The position numbers and the translations under genes are program-made. The notes beneath the pieces are model-generated. The model had not been told where the DNA came from, did not search any database, and saw only the letters and a program-made list of their open reading frames with translations. From contig JAEWEO010000266.1 in NCBI GenBank assembly GCA_023389295.1, positions 1-11,843 on the forward strand: DNA of 11,843 nt, read 5' to 3'. Each line of letters starts with the position of its first letter. Position 1 is the first letter of the stretch. This document shows positions 1 to 8,438 of the stretch, one piece after another. Source of the stretch: Bacillota bacterium. Lineage in GTDB: Bacteria > Bacillota > Clostridia > Lachnospirales > Lachnospiraceae.

Positions 1-1305
1 AGAGATGCCAAAACACCTTATATTGAATGCGGCGGAATTATAGTGGAAGGTAATTTAATTAAAGAAGTAGGAAATTTTATTGAATTAAAAAATAAATATC
101 CCAAGGCAGAGATAGTTGATGCAAAAAATCAAGTGATTATGCCGGCGTTCATCAATGTCCATAATCACATTTATTCATCTTTAGCCAGAGGGTTAAGTAT
201 AAAAAATCATGCACCCAAAAACTTCTTGGATATCCTAGAGGGGTTATGGTGGAACTTAGATAACCATTTAACCTTAGAGGACGATAAAGTAAGTGCCCAG
301 GTAACATATTTAAATTGTATAGAAAATGGTGTGACCACCATATTTGATCATCATGCCAGCTATAAAAAAACGGAAGGAAGCTTACAAGAGCTTGCTAAGG
401 TGGCAAAAGAATATAAAGTTCGTACTTCCTTATGCTATGAAGTTAGTGACCGTAACGGGGAAGAAGAGATGAAGAAGGCAGTAAAAGAAAATGTGGACTT
501 CATCAACTTTGCGAACAATGATCCTTCCGATATGATCAAGGGTATTATGGGATTACATGCAAGCTTTACTCTTAGTGATGAAACCCTTAAATATATCGTT
601 GAGCAGAATCCCAAAGATGCAGGATATCATGTGCATATCGCAGAAGGAATGGATGATGTGGAGGATAGCCTTTCAAAATATGGAGTACGAACCGTCGAGC
701 GTTTAAACTCTATGGGAATATTAGGTCCCAAAACCGTAGCCGGACACTGCATTTATATAGATGATAGTGAACTGGATATTTTAAAGGAAACCGATACCAT
801 GGTGGTTCACAATCCGGAAAGTAATATGGGAAATGCCGTTGGAGCACCGGATGTATTAAAGATTTTCAACAAAGGAATTTTAATTGGTCTTGGAACGGAT
901 GGGTATACCAATGATATGGTAGAAAGCTATAAAGTAGCAAACATCTTACAAAAGCATTTACACAGAGACCCTAACTGTGCTTGGAGTGAAATACCTACCA
1001 TGCTTTTTGAGAATAATGCTCAGATTGCCAATCGATTCTTTTCGACTCCTCTTGGAAAGATCAAAGAAGGTTATGCGGCAGATATCATTTTTGTAGACTA
1101 CGACCCACTAACGCCCATGGATGAAAACAATTTGAATTCCCATGTCTTATTTGGAATGAGCGGTTCACTCGTTACAACAACGATCTGTAATGGAGAAATC
1201 CTTATGAAAGACCGAAAATTACTTCATATTAATAAAGAAGCTGTGATGGAAGAAAGTAGAAGATGTGCAGCCGATTTATGGAACAGAGTAAATGCAAATA
1301 GATAA
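1..1305 (+). CDS. ssnA: SsnA-type aminohydrolase, 5' partial
   Basis: This is a metal-dependent amidohydrolase of the cytosine/guanine deaminase-like branch, closest by recollection to E. coli SsnA (442 aa). The frame is open from base 1, and the residues before the first in-frame GTG (position 43) still fit the family's N-terminal beta-sandwich, so the gene begins upstream and roughly 10-15 residues are missing. In the visible 434 residues the metal ligands are complete: HNH at 54-56, HIAE with H212 and E215, GHCIY with H249, and GTDGY with D300. The SDRN segment and the aromatic LWW segment also match SsnA. The exact reaction is unproven; in this context it probably hydrolyses a purine-ring or ureido intermediate. 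ygfK follows 21 bases after the stop, so the two are likely cotranscribed. Confidence 0.9.
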   Translation, partial: RDAKTPYIECGGIIVEGNLIKEVGNFIELKNKYPKAEIVDAKNQVIMPAFINVHNHIYSSLARGLSIKNHAPKNFLDILEGLWWNLDNHLTLEDDKVSAQVTYLNCIENGVTTIFDHHASYKKTEGSLQELAKVAKEYKVRTSLCYEVSDRNGEEEMKKAVKENVDFINFANNDPSDMIKGIMGLHASFTLSDETLKYIVEQNPKDAGYHVHIAEGMDDVEDSLSKYGVRTVERLNSMGILGPKTVAGHCIYIDDSELDILKETDTMVVHNPESNMGNAVGAPDVLKIFNKGILIGLGTDGYTNDMVESYKVANILQKHLHRDPNCAWSEIPTMLFENNAQIANRFFSTPLGKIKEGYAADIIFVDYDPLTPMDENNLNSHVLFGMSGSLVTTTICNGEILMKDRKLLHINKEAVMEESRRCAADLWNRVNANR

Positions 1306-1326
1306 CCAATAGAAAGGATTACTAAA

Positions 1327-3009
1327 ATGAGCGACATTATGGTACAAATTCCTTTTCATAAAATTATGGAACGGATTTTGTTTGAAAAAGAACATTATAA
1401 TACTATCTTTGGAGTGAGTAATCTCTATACTCATGAGGATGGTAAGGAGTTAAGTATATTTGAACAGAAATTAGAAAATCCCTTTGGACCGGCAGCAGGT
1501 CCCCACACACAATTAGCGCAGAACTTAGTTGCAGCTTATGTTGGAGGAAGTAGATTTTTTGAACTTAAAACAGTACAAGTTTTAGACGGACATGATCTAC
1601 ATGTGGACAAGCCTTGTATTCGTGCAGATGATGAGTGTTATAACGTGGAGTGGTCTACAGAGTTATATGTGCCACAAGCGTTAGAAGAATATATTAAAGG
1701 CTGGTATGCCATTAAATTAATTTCAAAAGAATTTGGTTTTGGAGATCCGGATAAATTTATTTTTAATATGTCAGTCGGCTATAATTTAGAAGGTATCAAG
1801 TCAAAGAAAGTGGATGACTTTATTGAAGGGTTAAAGGACGCTTCCCATATAGAAGCTTGGAAAGAATGTGAAGCCTGGGCCTTAGAAAATAAAAACTTAT
1901 TTAAGAATATTGATGAAGCCTATATCAAATCCATTTCACCGAACATCTGTAACTCTATTACCTTATCAACGATGCATGGCTGCCCAAGCGATGAAATCGA
2001 AAGTATCATCACCTATTTAATCACAGAGAAAAAGCTGAATACTTATCTGAAATGTAATCCCACCTTACTTGGTTATAATTTTGTAAGAAAGATCATGGAT
2101 GACATGGGTTATGAATACATGACCTTTGATAAGTACGGCTTTGAAAGTGATTTACAGTACCCGGATGCGGTAACGTTGATTAAAAAAATGCAAGAACTTG
2201 GCAAAGAGAATGGATTAGCGTTTGGTGTTAAATTATCCAACACCTTCCATGTTAAAGTGAAAAACAATGAGCTACCCGGCGAAGACATGTATATGTCAGG
2301 TAAGGCACTTTATCCACTTACCATTCATTTGGCAGCTAAACTGGCGAAGGAGTTTGAAGGTAAATTACCAATGTCATTCTCCGGTGGAGCGGATTCAAAT
2401 AATATTCAAAAAATCTTCCAAACCGGAATTTGGCCGATTACAGTTGCTACAATCTTATTAAAACCCACCGGATACAATGTTATCAAGAAGCTTGCAACAC
2501 TTTTAGATGTATGTGAATTTCCGGCGGATCAAACCGTTGATGCAGATGCTTTAGAAGCTCTTGCTAAGGAGTCAATCACAGATAAAAACTACAGAAAATC
2601 TGAGGTGGCACGTAAGAAAGGTATCCTACCTTTTGGTGAAAATGTAAACGTAAGAGTGGAATGTAAGGTGACTTGTGGAAGCTGTGTCAATGTTTGTCCC
2701 AACCGAGCAAACACTACACTTATGGTAGATGGAACCAAACGCATGCTTCATATTGATGATTACTGTAATGAATGCGGTAACTGCTACATTTTCTGTCCCG
2801 ATAAATGTACACCTTATAGAGATAGACTTACTTTATTCACTTCAAAGAAGGAACTGGAAGAAAGTACAAATCAAGGCTTTGCACTAAACGAAGACATTGT
2901 TATCTATCGCTTTGAAGGTACGGTTAAAGAATGTGAACTTAAGGATGCACCACAAATCATTCAAAAGTTTGTAGAGGCGATAAAGGAACAACAACCTTAT
3001 TTATTGTAA
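1327..3009 (+). CDS. ygfK: Short YgfK-type iron-sulfur oxidoreductase (no GltD module)
   Basis: This 560-residue protein matches both ends of E. coli YgfK (putative selenate reductase subunit, about 1030 aa). Residues 1-400 form a dihydroorotate/dihydropyrimidine dehydrogenase-like flavin barrel, with FGPAAGPHTQLAQN at 53-66, LSTMHGCP at 213-220, NPTLLGY at 244-250 and SGGAD at 352-356. Residues 440-495 carry two [4Fe-4S] motifs: C446, C450, C453, C457 and C480, C483, C486, C490. The roughly 450-residue GltD-like FAD/NAD(P) module that lies between these parts in E. coli is absent, and the frame runs through uninterrupted, so this looks like a genuine short form and not a broken gene. The architecture resembles PreA of dihydropyrimidine dehydrogenase. 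By analogy it may reduce a purine-derived ring; that is inference, and selenate reduction is unproven for the family. AAAGGA at 1313-1318 supports the start. Confidence 0.87.
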   Translation: MSDIMVQIPFHKIMERILFEKEHYNTIFGVSNLYTHEDGKELSIFEQKLENPFGPAAGPHTQLAQNLVAAYVGGSRFFELKTVQVLDGHDLHVDKPCIRADDECYNVEWSTELYVPQALEEYIKGWYAIKLISKEFGFGDPDKFIFNMSVGYNLEGIKSKKVDDFIEGLKDASHIEAWKECEAWALENKNLFKNIDEAYIKSISPNICNSITLSTMHGCPSDEIESIITYLITEKKLNTYLKCNPTLLGYNFVRKIMDDMGYEYMTFDKYGFESDLQYPDAVTLIKKMQELGKENGLAFGVKLSNTFHVKVKNNELPGEDMYMSGKALYPLTIHLAAKLAKEFEGKLPMSFSGGADSNNIQKIFQTGIWPITVATILLKPTGYNVIKKLATLLDVCEFPADQTVDADALEALAKESITDKNYRKSEVARKKGILPFGENVNVRVECKVTCGSCVNVCPNRANTTLMVDGTKRMLHIDDYCNECGNCYIFCPDKCTPYRDRLTLFTSKKELEESTNQGFALNEDIVIYRFEGTVKECELKDAPQIIQKFVEAIKEQQPYLL

Positions 3010-3046
3010 GAGATGAAAAGGATTCACGGTCTCTTATTTGCCAAAA

Positions 3047-3053
3047 GGGAGGG
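3047..3053 (+). promoter_or_regulatory. RBS that fixes the TTG start of hydA
   Basis: GGGAGGG lies six bases before TTG at 3060. No ATG or GTG is suitably placed, and translation from this TTG gives the typical N-terminus of the family (KIIKNGTLVSP), so the rare start codon is well supported. Confidence 0.8.
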
Positions 3054-3059
3054 ATTAGT

Positions 3060-4430
3060 TTGAAGATTATTAAAAACGGCACATTGGTAAGTCCCACTAA
3101 GACCTGGAAGGCGGATATCGCAATCCAAGATAATATAATACAACACATTGCTTCCGATATCACAATAACAGAAGATGATGAAGTGTATGATGCTACCGGT
3201 TGTTATGTTTTTCCTGGATTTATTGATGGTCATACACATTTTGATATGGATACCGGGACTGCACATACTGCAGATGATTTTGTAAGTGGTACAAAAGCAG
3301 CAGTAATTAGTGGTACTACCACCATTGTGGACTTTGCAACCCAAGAAAAAGGGCAGACCTTAAAAGAGGCCTATGATACCTGGATGCAAAAAGCAAAGGA
3401 TAAAAGCTCCTGCAACTATCGATTCCATATGGCAATTACGGATTGGAACGAGAGTGTGAAGGAGGAAATAAATCAAATGCCAAAGCTTGGGGTAACATCC
3501 TTTAAGATGTATATGGCATATGATAATTTGCTATCCAATGACGATGAAATTTTGGAATGTTTGAAAAAAATCAAAGAAATCGATGGTGTCTTAGGGGTAC
3601 ATTGTGAAAATGGTACTTTAATTAATGCCTTAACAAAGGAAAAGATAGAGGCTGGAGAGTTTTTGCCAAATGCTCATCCAAAATCTAGACCTGATTATGT
3701 GGAGGCAGAAGCGATCAATCGCTTAGCTTACATTAGTCTATTAGCCGAGCATCCGGTCAATATTGTTCATTTGAGTTCCCTTGCAGGTCTTAAGGAAATT
3801 AGGAATGCAAGAAGCAGAAATCAAAACCTTACGGTGGAAACCTGCCCTCAATATTTATTATTAGATGATCATTATTATGATTTAGATAACTTTGAGGGTG
3901 CTAAATATGTAATGTCCCCACCTCTTAGAAAAGAAAAGGATAGAAAAGCGCTCATACAGGCAATCGTGGATAGGGAAATTGATACCATAGCAACGGATCA
4001 CTGTAGTTTTAACTTCAAAAGGGATAAGGAGTTAGGTAGACAGGATTTTCGTAAGATACCAAACGGTGCGCCGGGTGTGGAGCATCGTCCACAACTAATT
4101 TATACCTATTTAGTAGATGCAGGATATATTGATGTATCAAGAATGTGTGAACTTATATCTACGAATCCAGCTAAGCGTTATGGAATGTATCCGCAAAAAG
4201 GCATCTTGGAAGTTGGTAGTGATGCAGATATTGTAATTTTCTCCCCCGATTATGAAACAAATATAACCTGGGAACGTCAATTACAAAATGTAGATTATAC
4301 TCCATACGAAGGCTTTCATATAAAAGGAAAAGCAAAAACTGTGTTTGTCAATGGTGAATGCGTTGTAAGCAATGCATCAATTGTAAAGGAAAGACAAGGC
4401 ACGTATGTATTTGGGACAAGGAGGAAGTAA
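3060..4430 (+). CDS. hydA: Dihydropyrimidinase / hydantoinase (HyuA type)
   Basis: A cyclic amidohydrolase of 456 residues, normal for dihydropyrimidinases and close to E. coli HyuA of the same cluster. These cytosolic enzymes hydrolyse the cyclic amide of dihydropyrimidines or hydantoins to N-carbamoyl amino acids. The binuclear metal set is complete: HTH at 58-60, the lysine expected to be carbamylated at K149 (SFKMY), H181 (GVHCEN), H237 (VHLSS) and D313 (ATDHC). ETCPQYLLLD and the PNGAPGVE loop are also typical. Translation starts at TTG, supported by a strong ribosome binding site. The gap from ygfK is 50 bases, and the stop codon directly abuts the xanthine dehydrogenase ATG. In this cluster a reduced purine or its ring-opened imidazolone is a likelier substrate than uracil (inference). 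Aryl-hydantoinase activity is possible, as for many homologues. Confidence 0.92.
   Translation: MKIIKNGTLVSPTKTWKADIAIQDNIIQHIASDITITEDDEVYDATGCYVFPGFIDGHTHFDMDTGTAHTADDFVSGTKAAVISGTTTIVDFATQEKGQTLKEAYDTWMQKAKDKSSCNYRFHMAITDWNESVKEEINQMPKLGVTSFKMYMAYDNLLSNDDEILECLKKIKEIDGVLGVHCENGTLINALTKEKIEAGEFLPNAHPKSRPDYVEAEAINRLAYISLLAEHPVNIVHLSSLAGLKEIRNARSRNQNLTVETCPQYLLLDDHYYDLDNFEGAKYVMSPPLRKEKDRKALIQAIVDREIDTIATDHCSFNFKRDKELGRQDFRKIPNGAPGVEHRPQLIYTYLVDAGYIDVSRMCELISTNPAKRYGMYPQKGILEVGSDADIVIFSPDYETNITWERQLQNVDYTPYEGFHIKGKAKTVFVNGECVVSNASIVKERQGTYVFGTRRK
4419..4424 (+). promoter_or_regulatory. RBS inside the end of hydA, coupling xdh translation
   Basis: AGGAGG lies in the last codons of hydA, six bases before the xdh ATG at 4431. 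Stop codon TAA (4428-4430) and ATG are directly adjacent, an arrangement typical of translational coupling. Confidence 0.75.
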
Positions 4431-6980
4431 ATGTACCATATTATAGTAAATGGAATTGAATATGAACGTCAAGAAGATAAAAAACTTCTAGACTTCTTAC
4501 GTTATGATTTGGGACTGACATCTGCAAAAGATGGATGTAGTGAAGGCGCTTGCGGTACTTGTACCGTTTTAGTGGATGGTAAGAAAGTAAGAGCTTGTAT
4601 CATGAGCTTGTCCAAACTAGATGGTAAGTCAGTAATAACCGTAGAGGGACTAAGTGATAGAGAAAAAGATGTATATGCATATGCCTTTGGAGATACCGGA
4701 GCGGTTCAATGTGGTTTCTGTATCCCAGGTATGGTAATCTCAGCAAAATCATTACTTGATAATAACTTAGAACCAACAAGAGAAGATGTTAAAAAGGCAA
4801 TTATGGGTAATATCTGTCGTTGTACAGGCTATGTTAAAATTGAAGATGCTATTTTATTAGCAGCGAAAATGTTCAAAGAGAATTTACCTGTTCCGGAACA
4901 AAGTAGCAGCGGTAAAGTTGGAGAGCACTTAGGTAGAATAGATGCCAAGGACAAAGTTCTTGGTACCGGAAAATTTGTAGATGATATTACACTAGAGGGA
5001 ATGATCTATGCCAAAGCGCTTCGCAGCAAATATCCAAGAGCGATCGTGAAAGACATTCGATTGGATAAAGCCCTGTCACATCCTGATTGCGTTCGCATTT
5101 TGACTGCAGAAGATGTTCCCTTTAACAAAACAGGGCATATTGTTGCCGACTGGGATGTGTTAATTGCAAAAGGCGATACCACAAGATATGTCGGAGATGC
5201 TATTGTATTAGTAGCTTCCTCTAAAAAAGAAACCTTGGATGAAATATTGTCACTTGTAGAAGTTGATTATGAGGAATTAACACCACTTACCGATCCTCTA
5301 AAAGCAATGGAAGAGGATGCGCCAAGAATTCATCCTAAGGGAAATCTTCTTACAAAAGAAATGATTTCAAGAGGAAATGTAGACGAGGCAATTAAGAATT
5401 CGAAATATGTGGTAACCAATCATTACTCCGTTCCAATGACAGATCATGCTTTTATGGAGCCGGAATGTGCAATTGGTATTCCGGATGGAGATGGTGTACT
5501 TATGTATACTGCTTCTCAATCCGTATATGATGAACAACGAGAAATTGCCAGAATGCTTAATATTTCTCCGGAGCTAGTTCGCTGTCAAACAAAATTAGTC
5601 GGCGGCGGTTTTGGTGGAAAAGAAGATATGAGTGTACAACATCATGCAGCGTTAATGGCTTATATCACAAAGAAACCGGTAAAGGTAAAGTTTTCAAGAC
5701 AAGAAAGTTTAAATATTCATACAAAACGTCATGCGATGGAAATTGATATCACAACGGCTTGTGATGAAAATGGAATCCTAACAGCTACAAAAGCAACGAT
5801 TGTATCGGATTGCGGTGCTTATGCAAGCCTTGGAGGTCCTGTATTACAACGTGCTTGTACCCATGCCGGAGGACCTTATAATTATCAAAACTTAGAGGTA
5901 ACCGGATACTGTGTATATACCAACAATGTTCCTGGAGGAGCTTTCAGAGGCTTTGGTGTTACTCAAAGTTGCTTTGCTCAGGAGCAAAACATCAATGAGC
6001 TTGCCGAAAAAGTTGGTATGTCAGCTTGGGAATTCCGTTATAAAAATGCAATACGTCCCGGTGATGAATTACCAAACGGTCAAATTGCAGGTGATGATAC
6101 GGCTTTCGCAGAATGCTTAGAGGCAGTAAAGGAGGCTTATGAAGCAAATCCCTATGCCGGTATTGCAGCTGCGATGAAGAATTCAGGAGTCGGAGTAGGG
6201 CTTCCGGATATCGGCCGCAGTAATCTTAAAATAGTAGATGGAAAGGTTCATATCCTTACTTCAGCAGCATGTATCGGACAAGGAATCGGTAATACTATGT
6301 TAGCCATGGTTTGTGAGGCAACAGGCCTATCTCCCTCACTAATTGTACATGATCCTGCCGATACAGCCATCACGCCGAATTCAGGAACAACAACTGCCTC
6401 TAGACAAACCTTATTTGCCGGTGAAGCAACGAGATGTGCAGCCGAAAAGTTAGCCGAAGCTTTAAAAACAAAGACCCTGGGAGAATTAGAAGGCGAAGTT
6501 TTTGAAGGTGTCTATAGCGGTGTGACAGATAAGATGGGAGTGGATAAGAAAAACCCTGTAAGTCACGTTGCTTATGGATATGCTGCTCAAGTAGTAATTA
6601 TGGATGAAAATAAAAAGGTTACGAAAGTAGTAGCTGCTCATGACGTAGGACGTGTTGTAAATCCAAAGGCTTGCGAAGGGCAAATTGAAGGCGGAGTAGT
6701 CATGAGTCTTGGTTATGGTCTGACAGAGAATTTTGTAATGGAAGACGGCTATGTAAAAACAAAATATGGAACCTTAGGACTACTTAGAGCAACACAAGCG
6801 CCCGAGATAGAAGTAATCATGGTTGAGAAAAATGATCCGAGCGGACTTGCTTACGGTGCGAAAGGGATTGGTGAAATTAGTTCAATTCCTGCTGCTCCGG
6901 CTGCTGCTCATGCTGCATATCGCGTTGATGGACAAAGAAGATATTCACTCCCCATTAGCAATACAGCATATAAGAAATAA
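4431..6980 (+). CDS. xdhD: Selenium-dependent-type xanthine dehydrogenase, fused [2Fe-2S]/Mo subunit
   Basis: An 849-residue molybdenum hydroxylase like E. coli XdhD (about 956 aa). The N-terminal 150 residues hold two [2Fe-2S] clusters: plant-type C36, C41, C44, C56, and C94, C97 with C129, C131 (CGFC and CRC). From about residue 165 comes the molybdopterin-binding part: GGGFGGKED at 391-399, GGAFRGFG at 502-509, GQG at 616-618 and catalytic glutamate E815 in GAKGIGE. No FAD domain is present, so a separate flavoprotein must accept the electrons. Expected reaction: hypoxanthine or xanthine hydroxylation to urate, or the reverse. Selenium dependence is a family property, resting on a labile Se ligand of the cofactor; no in-frame TGA selenocysteine codon is seen. 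The start directly abuts the hydA stop. The substrate is not proven by sequence. Confidence 0.92.
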   Translation: MYHIIVNGIEYERQEDKKLLDFLRYDLGLTSAKDGCSEGACGTCTVLVDGKKVRACIMSLSKLDGKSVITVEGLSDREKDVYAYAFGDTGAVQCGFCIPGMVISAKSLLDNNLEPTREDVKKAIMGNICRCTGYVKIEDAILLAAKMFKENLPVPEQSSSGKVGEHLGRIDAKDKVLGTGKFVDDITLEGMIYAKALRSKYPRAIVKDIRLDKALSHPDCVRILTAEDVPFNKTGHIVADWDVLIAKGDTTRYVGDAIVLVASSKKETLDEILSLVEVDYEELTPLTDPLKAMEEDAPRIHPKGNLLTKEMISRGNVDEAIKNSKYVVTNHYSVPMTDHAFMEPECAIGIPDGDGVLMYTASQSVYDEQREIARMLNISPELVRCQTKLVGGGFGGKEDMSVQHHAALMAYITKKPVKVKFSRQESLNIHTKRHAMEIDITTACDENGILTATKATIVSDCGAYASLGGPVLQRACTHAGGPYNYQNLEVTGYCVYTNNVPGGAFRGFGVTQSCFAQEQNINELAEKVGMSAWEFRYKNAIRPGDELPNGQIAGDDTAFAECLEAVKEAYEANPYAGIAAAMKNSGVGVGLPDIGRSNLKIVDGKVHILTSAACIGQGIGNTMLAMVCEATGLSPSLIVHDPADTAITPNSGTTTASRQTLFAGEATRCAAEKLAEALKTKTLGELEGEVFEGVYSGVTDKMGVDKKNPVSHVAYGYAAQVVIMDENKKVTKVVAAHDVGRVVNPKACEGQIEGGVVMSLGYGLTENFVMEDGYVKTKYGTLGLLRATQAPEIEVIMVEKNDPSGLAYGAKGIGEISSIPAAPAAAHAAYRVDGQRRYSLPISNTAYKK

Positions 6981-7044
6981 ATGGTCTGTTTCTTGATTAA
7001 ATTATATAAACGATACATGGAAGGTATCTTGAAAGAGAGAGCAT

Positions 7045-8328
7045 ATGGCAAAAGAAATAAAAAAGTTAGGCATTGGTGAAGTTTTACCATTGGCTTTACA
7101 GCATGTAGTAGCCATGGTAGTTGGATGTGTAACGGTACCAACAATTCTTGGAACTGCCGGGGGAATTGGCAGTGATGATTTAGTTATTATGATGCAGGCT
7201 TCCCTGCTTTGTGCAGCACTTGCAATTCTCATCCATGCATATGGTAGATTCGGAATCGGATCCAACCTTCCGGTCATTATCGGAAGTGGATTTGCATTTA
7301 TTCCGACACTTACAAGTATTGTAAAAACCGAAGGAATGTCAGGTGTATTGGGTGCTCAGTTGATTGGTGCCTTAGTTGGTATTCTGGTTGGATTAGGCTT
7401 TAAAAAAATTAGATTTCTATTTCCACCCATTGTTACAGCTTCCGTTGTATTAACGGTAGGTATTTCATTATATGGTACTGCAGTAAAATACATGGCAGGT
7501 GGAGAAAATAGTGAAATGTTTGGAAGTGGTAAGGCATGGCTTGTGGCACTTATAACCCTGGGCTCCGTTTTATTCTTCTCTAATTATTGCAAAGGAATTT
7601 TAAAGGTTTCGGCCACTTTACTTGGACTGATGGTCGGCTATATTGTAGCTGCACTCCTGGGAATGGTTGATTTTACAAGAGTATTGGATGCGGCTTACGT
7701 TGCACTACCAAGACCATTTCATTTTGGAATTAGCTTCTCCGTTGGTGGAATAGTATCCATGATTATCATATTTGTGATTAACTCGATTCAGGATATTGGT
7801 CAATTTGAAGCAACGACTGCCGGAGCCTTTAATCGTAAGGCAACAGACAAAGAGCTATCCGGTGGTATTATAGGAAATAACATTTCAAGTGCCATTGGAG
7901 CAATTTTGGGTGGAACTCCAAATGCTACCTGTGGACAAAATGTAGGTATTGTGGTAACCACGAACGTGACGGAGAAAATAGTATTTACAGTAGCAGCTCT
8001 CATTATTATGGTAACTGCATTAATACCAAAGCTGGCAGAACTATTTCTAACCATTCCGCTTCCGGTACTTGGTGGAGCAACCATTACGGTGTTTGGAAGC
8101 ATTGCTATGACAGGTGTTCGTATGTTATCGAATGCGGGTTTAACTCAAAGGAATTTGTCCATCGCAGGTCTTTCGGTTGCGTTAGCAGTAGGCTTATCCA
8201 GAACAACAGGAGCCTTTGCACAATGTCCTGAGTTCATCAAAATAATATTTGGTGGAAGTGAAATAGTAATTGTAGCTTTGGTTGCAATTGTGTTAAATCT
8301 TATTTTACCAAAGGAAAAGAAGCAGTAG
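7045..8328 (+). CDS. NCS2 (NAT) family purine permease, xanthine/urate type
   Basis: An integral membrane transporter of 427 residues, mostly hydrophobic, as expected for the 14-segment NCS2 fold. LALQHVVAM near the start and the signature QNVGIVVTT at 298-306 identify the nucleobase-ascorbate transporter family. Context favours xanthine or urate over uracil. Aligning by recollection to E. coli XanQ, whose Asp304 and Gln324 are 20 residues apart, N278 and Q298 keep the same spacing, so N278 replaces the essential Asp. In segment 8, Q249 stands where Glu272 is expected, and Q253 replaces the acid four residues later. N307 follows the signature where Arg, Lys or Gly is usual. Coupling may therefore differ from a plain proton symporter (inference). 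The gap from xdh is 64 bases and the ribosome binding site is weak (AGAGAG at 7035-7040). Confidence 0.88.
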   Translation: MAKEIKKLGIGEVLPLALQHVVAMVVGCVTVPTILGTAGGIGSDDLVIMMQASLLCAALAILIHAYGRFGIGSNLPVIIGSGFAFIPTLTSIVKTEGMSGVLGAQLIGALVGILVGLGFKKIRFLFPPIVTASVVLTVGISLYGTAVKYMAGGENSEMFGSGKAWLVALITLGSVLFFSNYCKGILKVSATLLGLMVGYIVAALLGMVDFTRVLDAAYVALPRPFHFGISFSVGGIVSMIIIFVINSIQDIGQFEATTAGAFNRKATDKELSGGIIGNNISSAIGAILGGTPNATCGQNVGIVVTTNVTEKIVFTVAALIIMVTALIPKLAELFLTIPLPVLGGATITVFGSIAMTGVRMLSNAGLTQRNLSIAGLSVALAVGLSRTTGAFAQCPEFIKIIFGGSEIVIVALVAIVLNLILPKEKKQ

Positions 8329-8340
8329 AGATAATGATAA
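8329..8340 (+). repeat. Copy 1 of intergenic 12-mer AGATAATGATAA
   Basis: The 12-mer starts immediately after the permease stop codon, and an identical copy lies at 11159-11170, just before the last gene. Eleven of its bases equal the first eleven of the classical Fur box (GATAATGATAA). The rest of the 19-base box is not matched, so it is reported as a repeat and not called an operator. Confidence 0.4.
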
Positions 8341-8385
8341 ATATAAGGTTGTTGTAAAAGAATAATGCACCATAACTTATACCTG

Positions 8386-8409
8386 ATTATGTGAATAATT
8401 TTACATAAT
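8386..8409. promoter_or_regulatory. Crp/Fnr-like palindromic operator upstream of dpaL
   Basis: ATTATGTGAA and TTTACATAAT form 10-base arms with a single G-T mismatch around a 4-base centre (TAAT). The core TGTGA-N6-TTACA matches nine of ten defined bases of the TGTGA-N6-TCACA consensus of CRP-type regulators. It ends 29 bases before the dpaL start, in the 110-base gap after the permease. The factor is unknown. As RNA it could form an AT-rich hairpin, but no U-tract follows, which argues against a terminator. Confidence 0.45.
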
Positions 8410-8438
8410 TAGCGAGCTTATAGGAGGAAAGATTAAAG

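Noticed and set aside
43..45. GTG at 43 as the true start of ssnA
   Set aside because: The frame is open to base 1, the upstream residues continue the family N-terminus, and no ribosome binding site precedes the GTG.
2267..3344. Small frames inside ygfK and opposite hydA (2267-2461 +, 2957-3163 -, 3024-3344 -)
   Set aside because: Overlapping strong conserved genes, with no start signals and low-complexity or Cys-rich translations typical of wrong-frame reading.
4431..6980. Selenocysteine (in-frame TGA) in the xanthine dehydrogenase
   Set aside because: The frame has no TGA; selenium in this family is a labile cofactor ligand, not a coded residue.
6981..7044. Purine riboswitch before the permease
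   Set aside because: The 64-base gap is too short for the aptamer plus expression platform, and no conserved loop motifs are seen.
6486..8102. Several antisense reading frames of 65-100 codons opposite xdh and the permease
   Set aside because: They overlap well-supported genes, lack ribosome binding sites and resemble no protein family; they are frame shadows.
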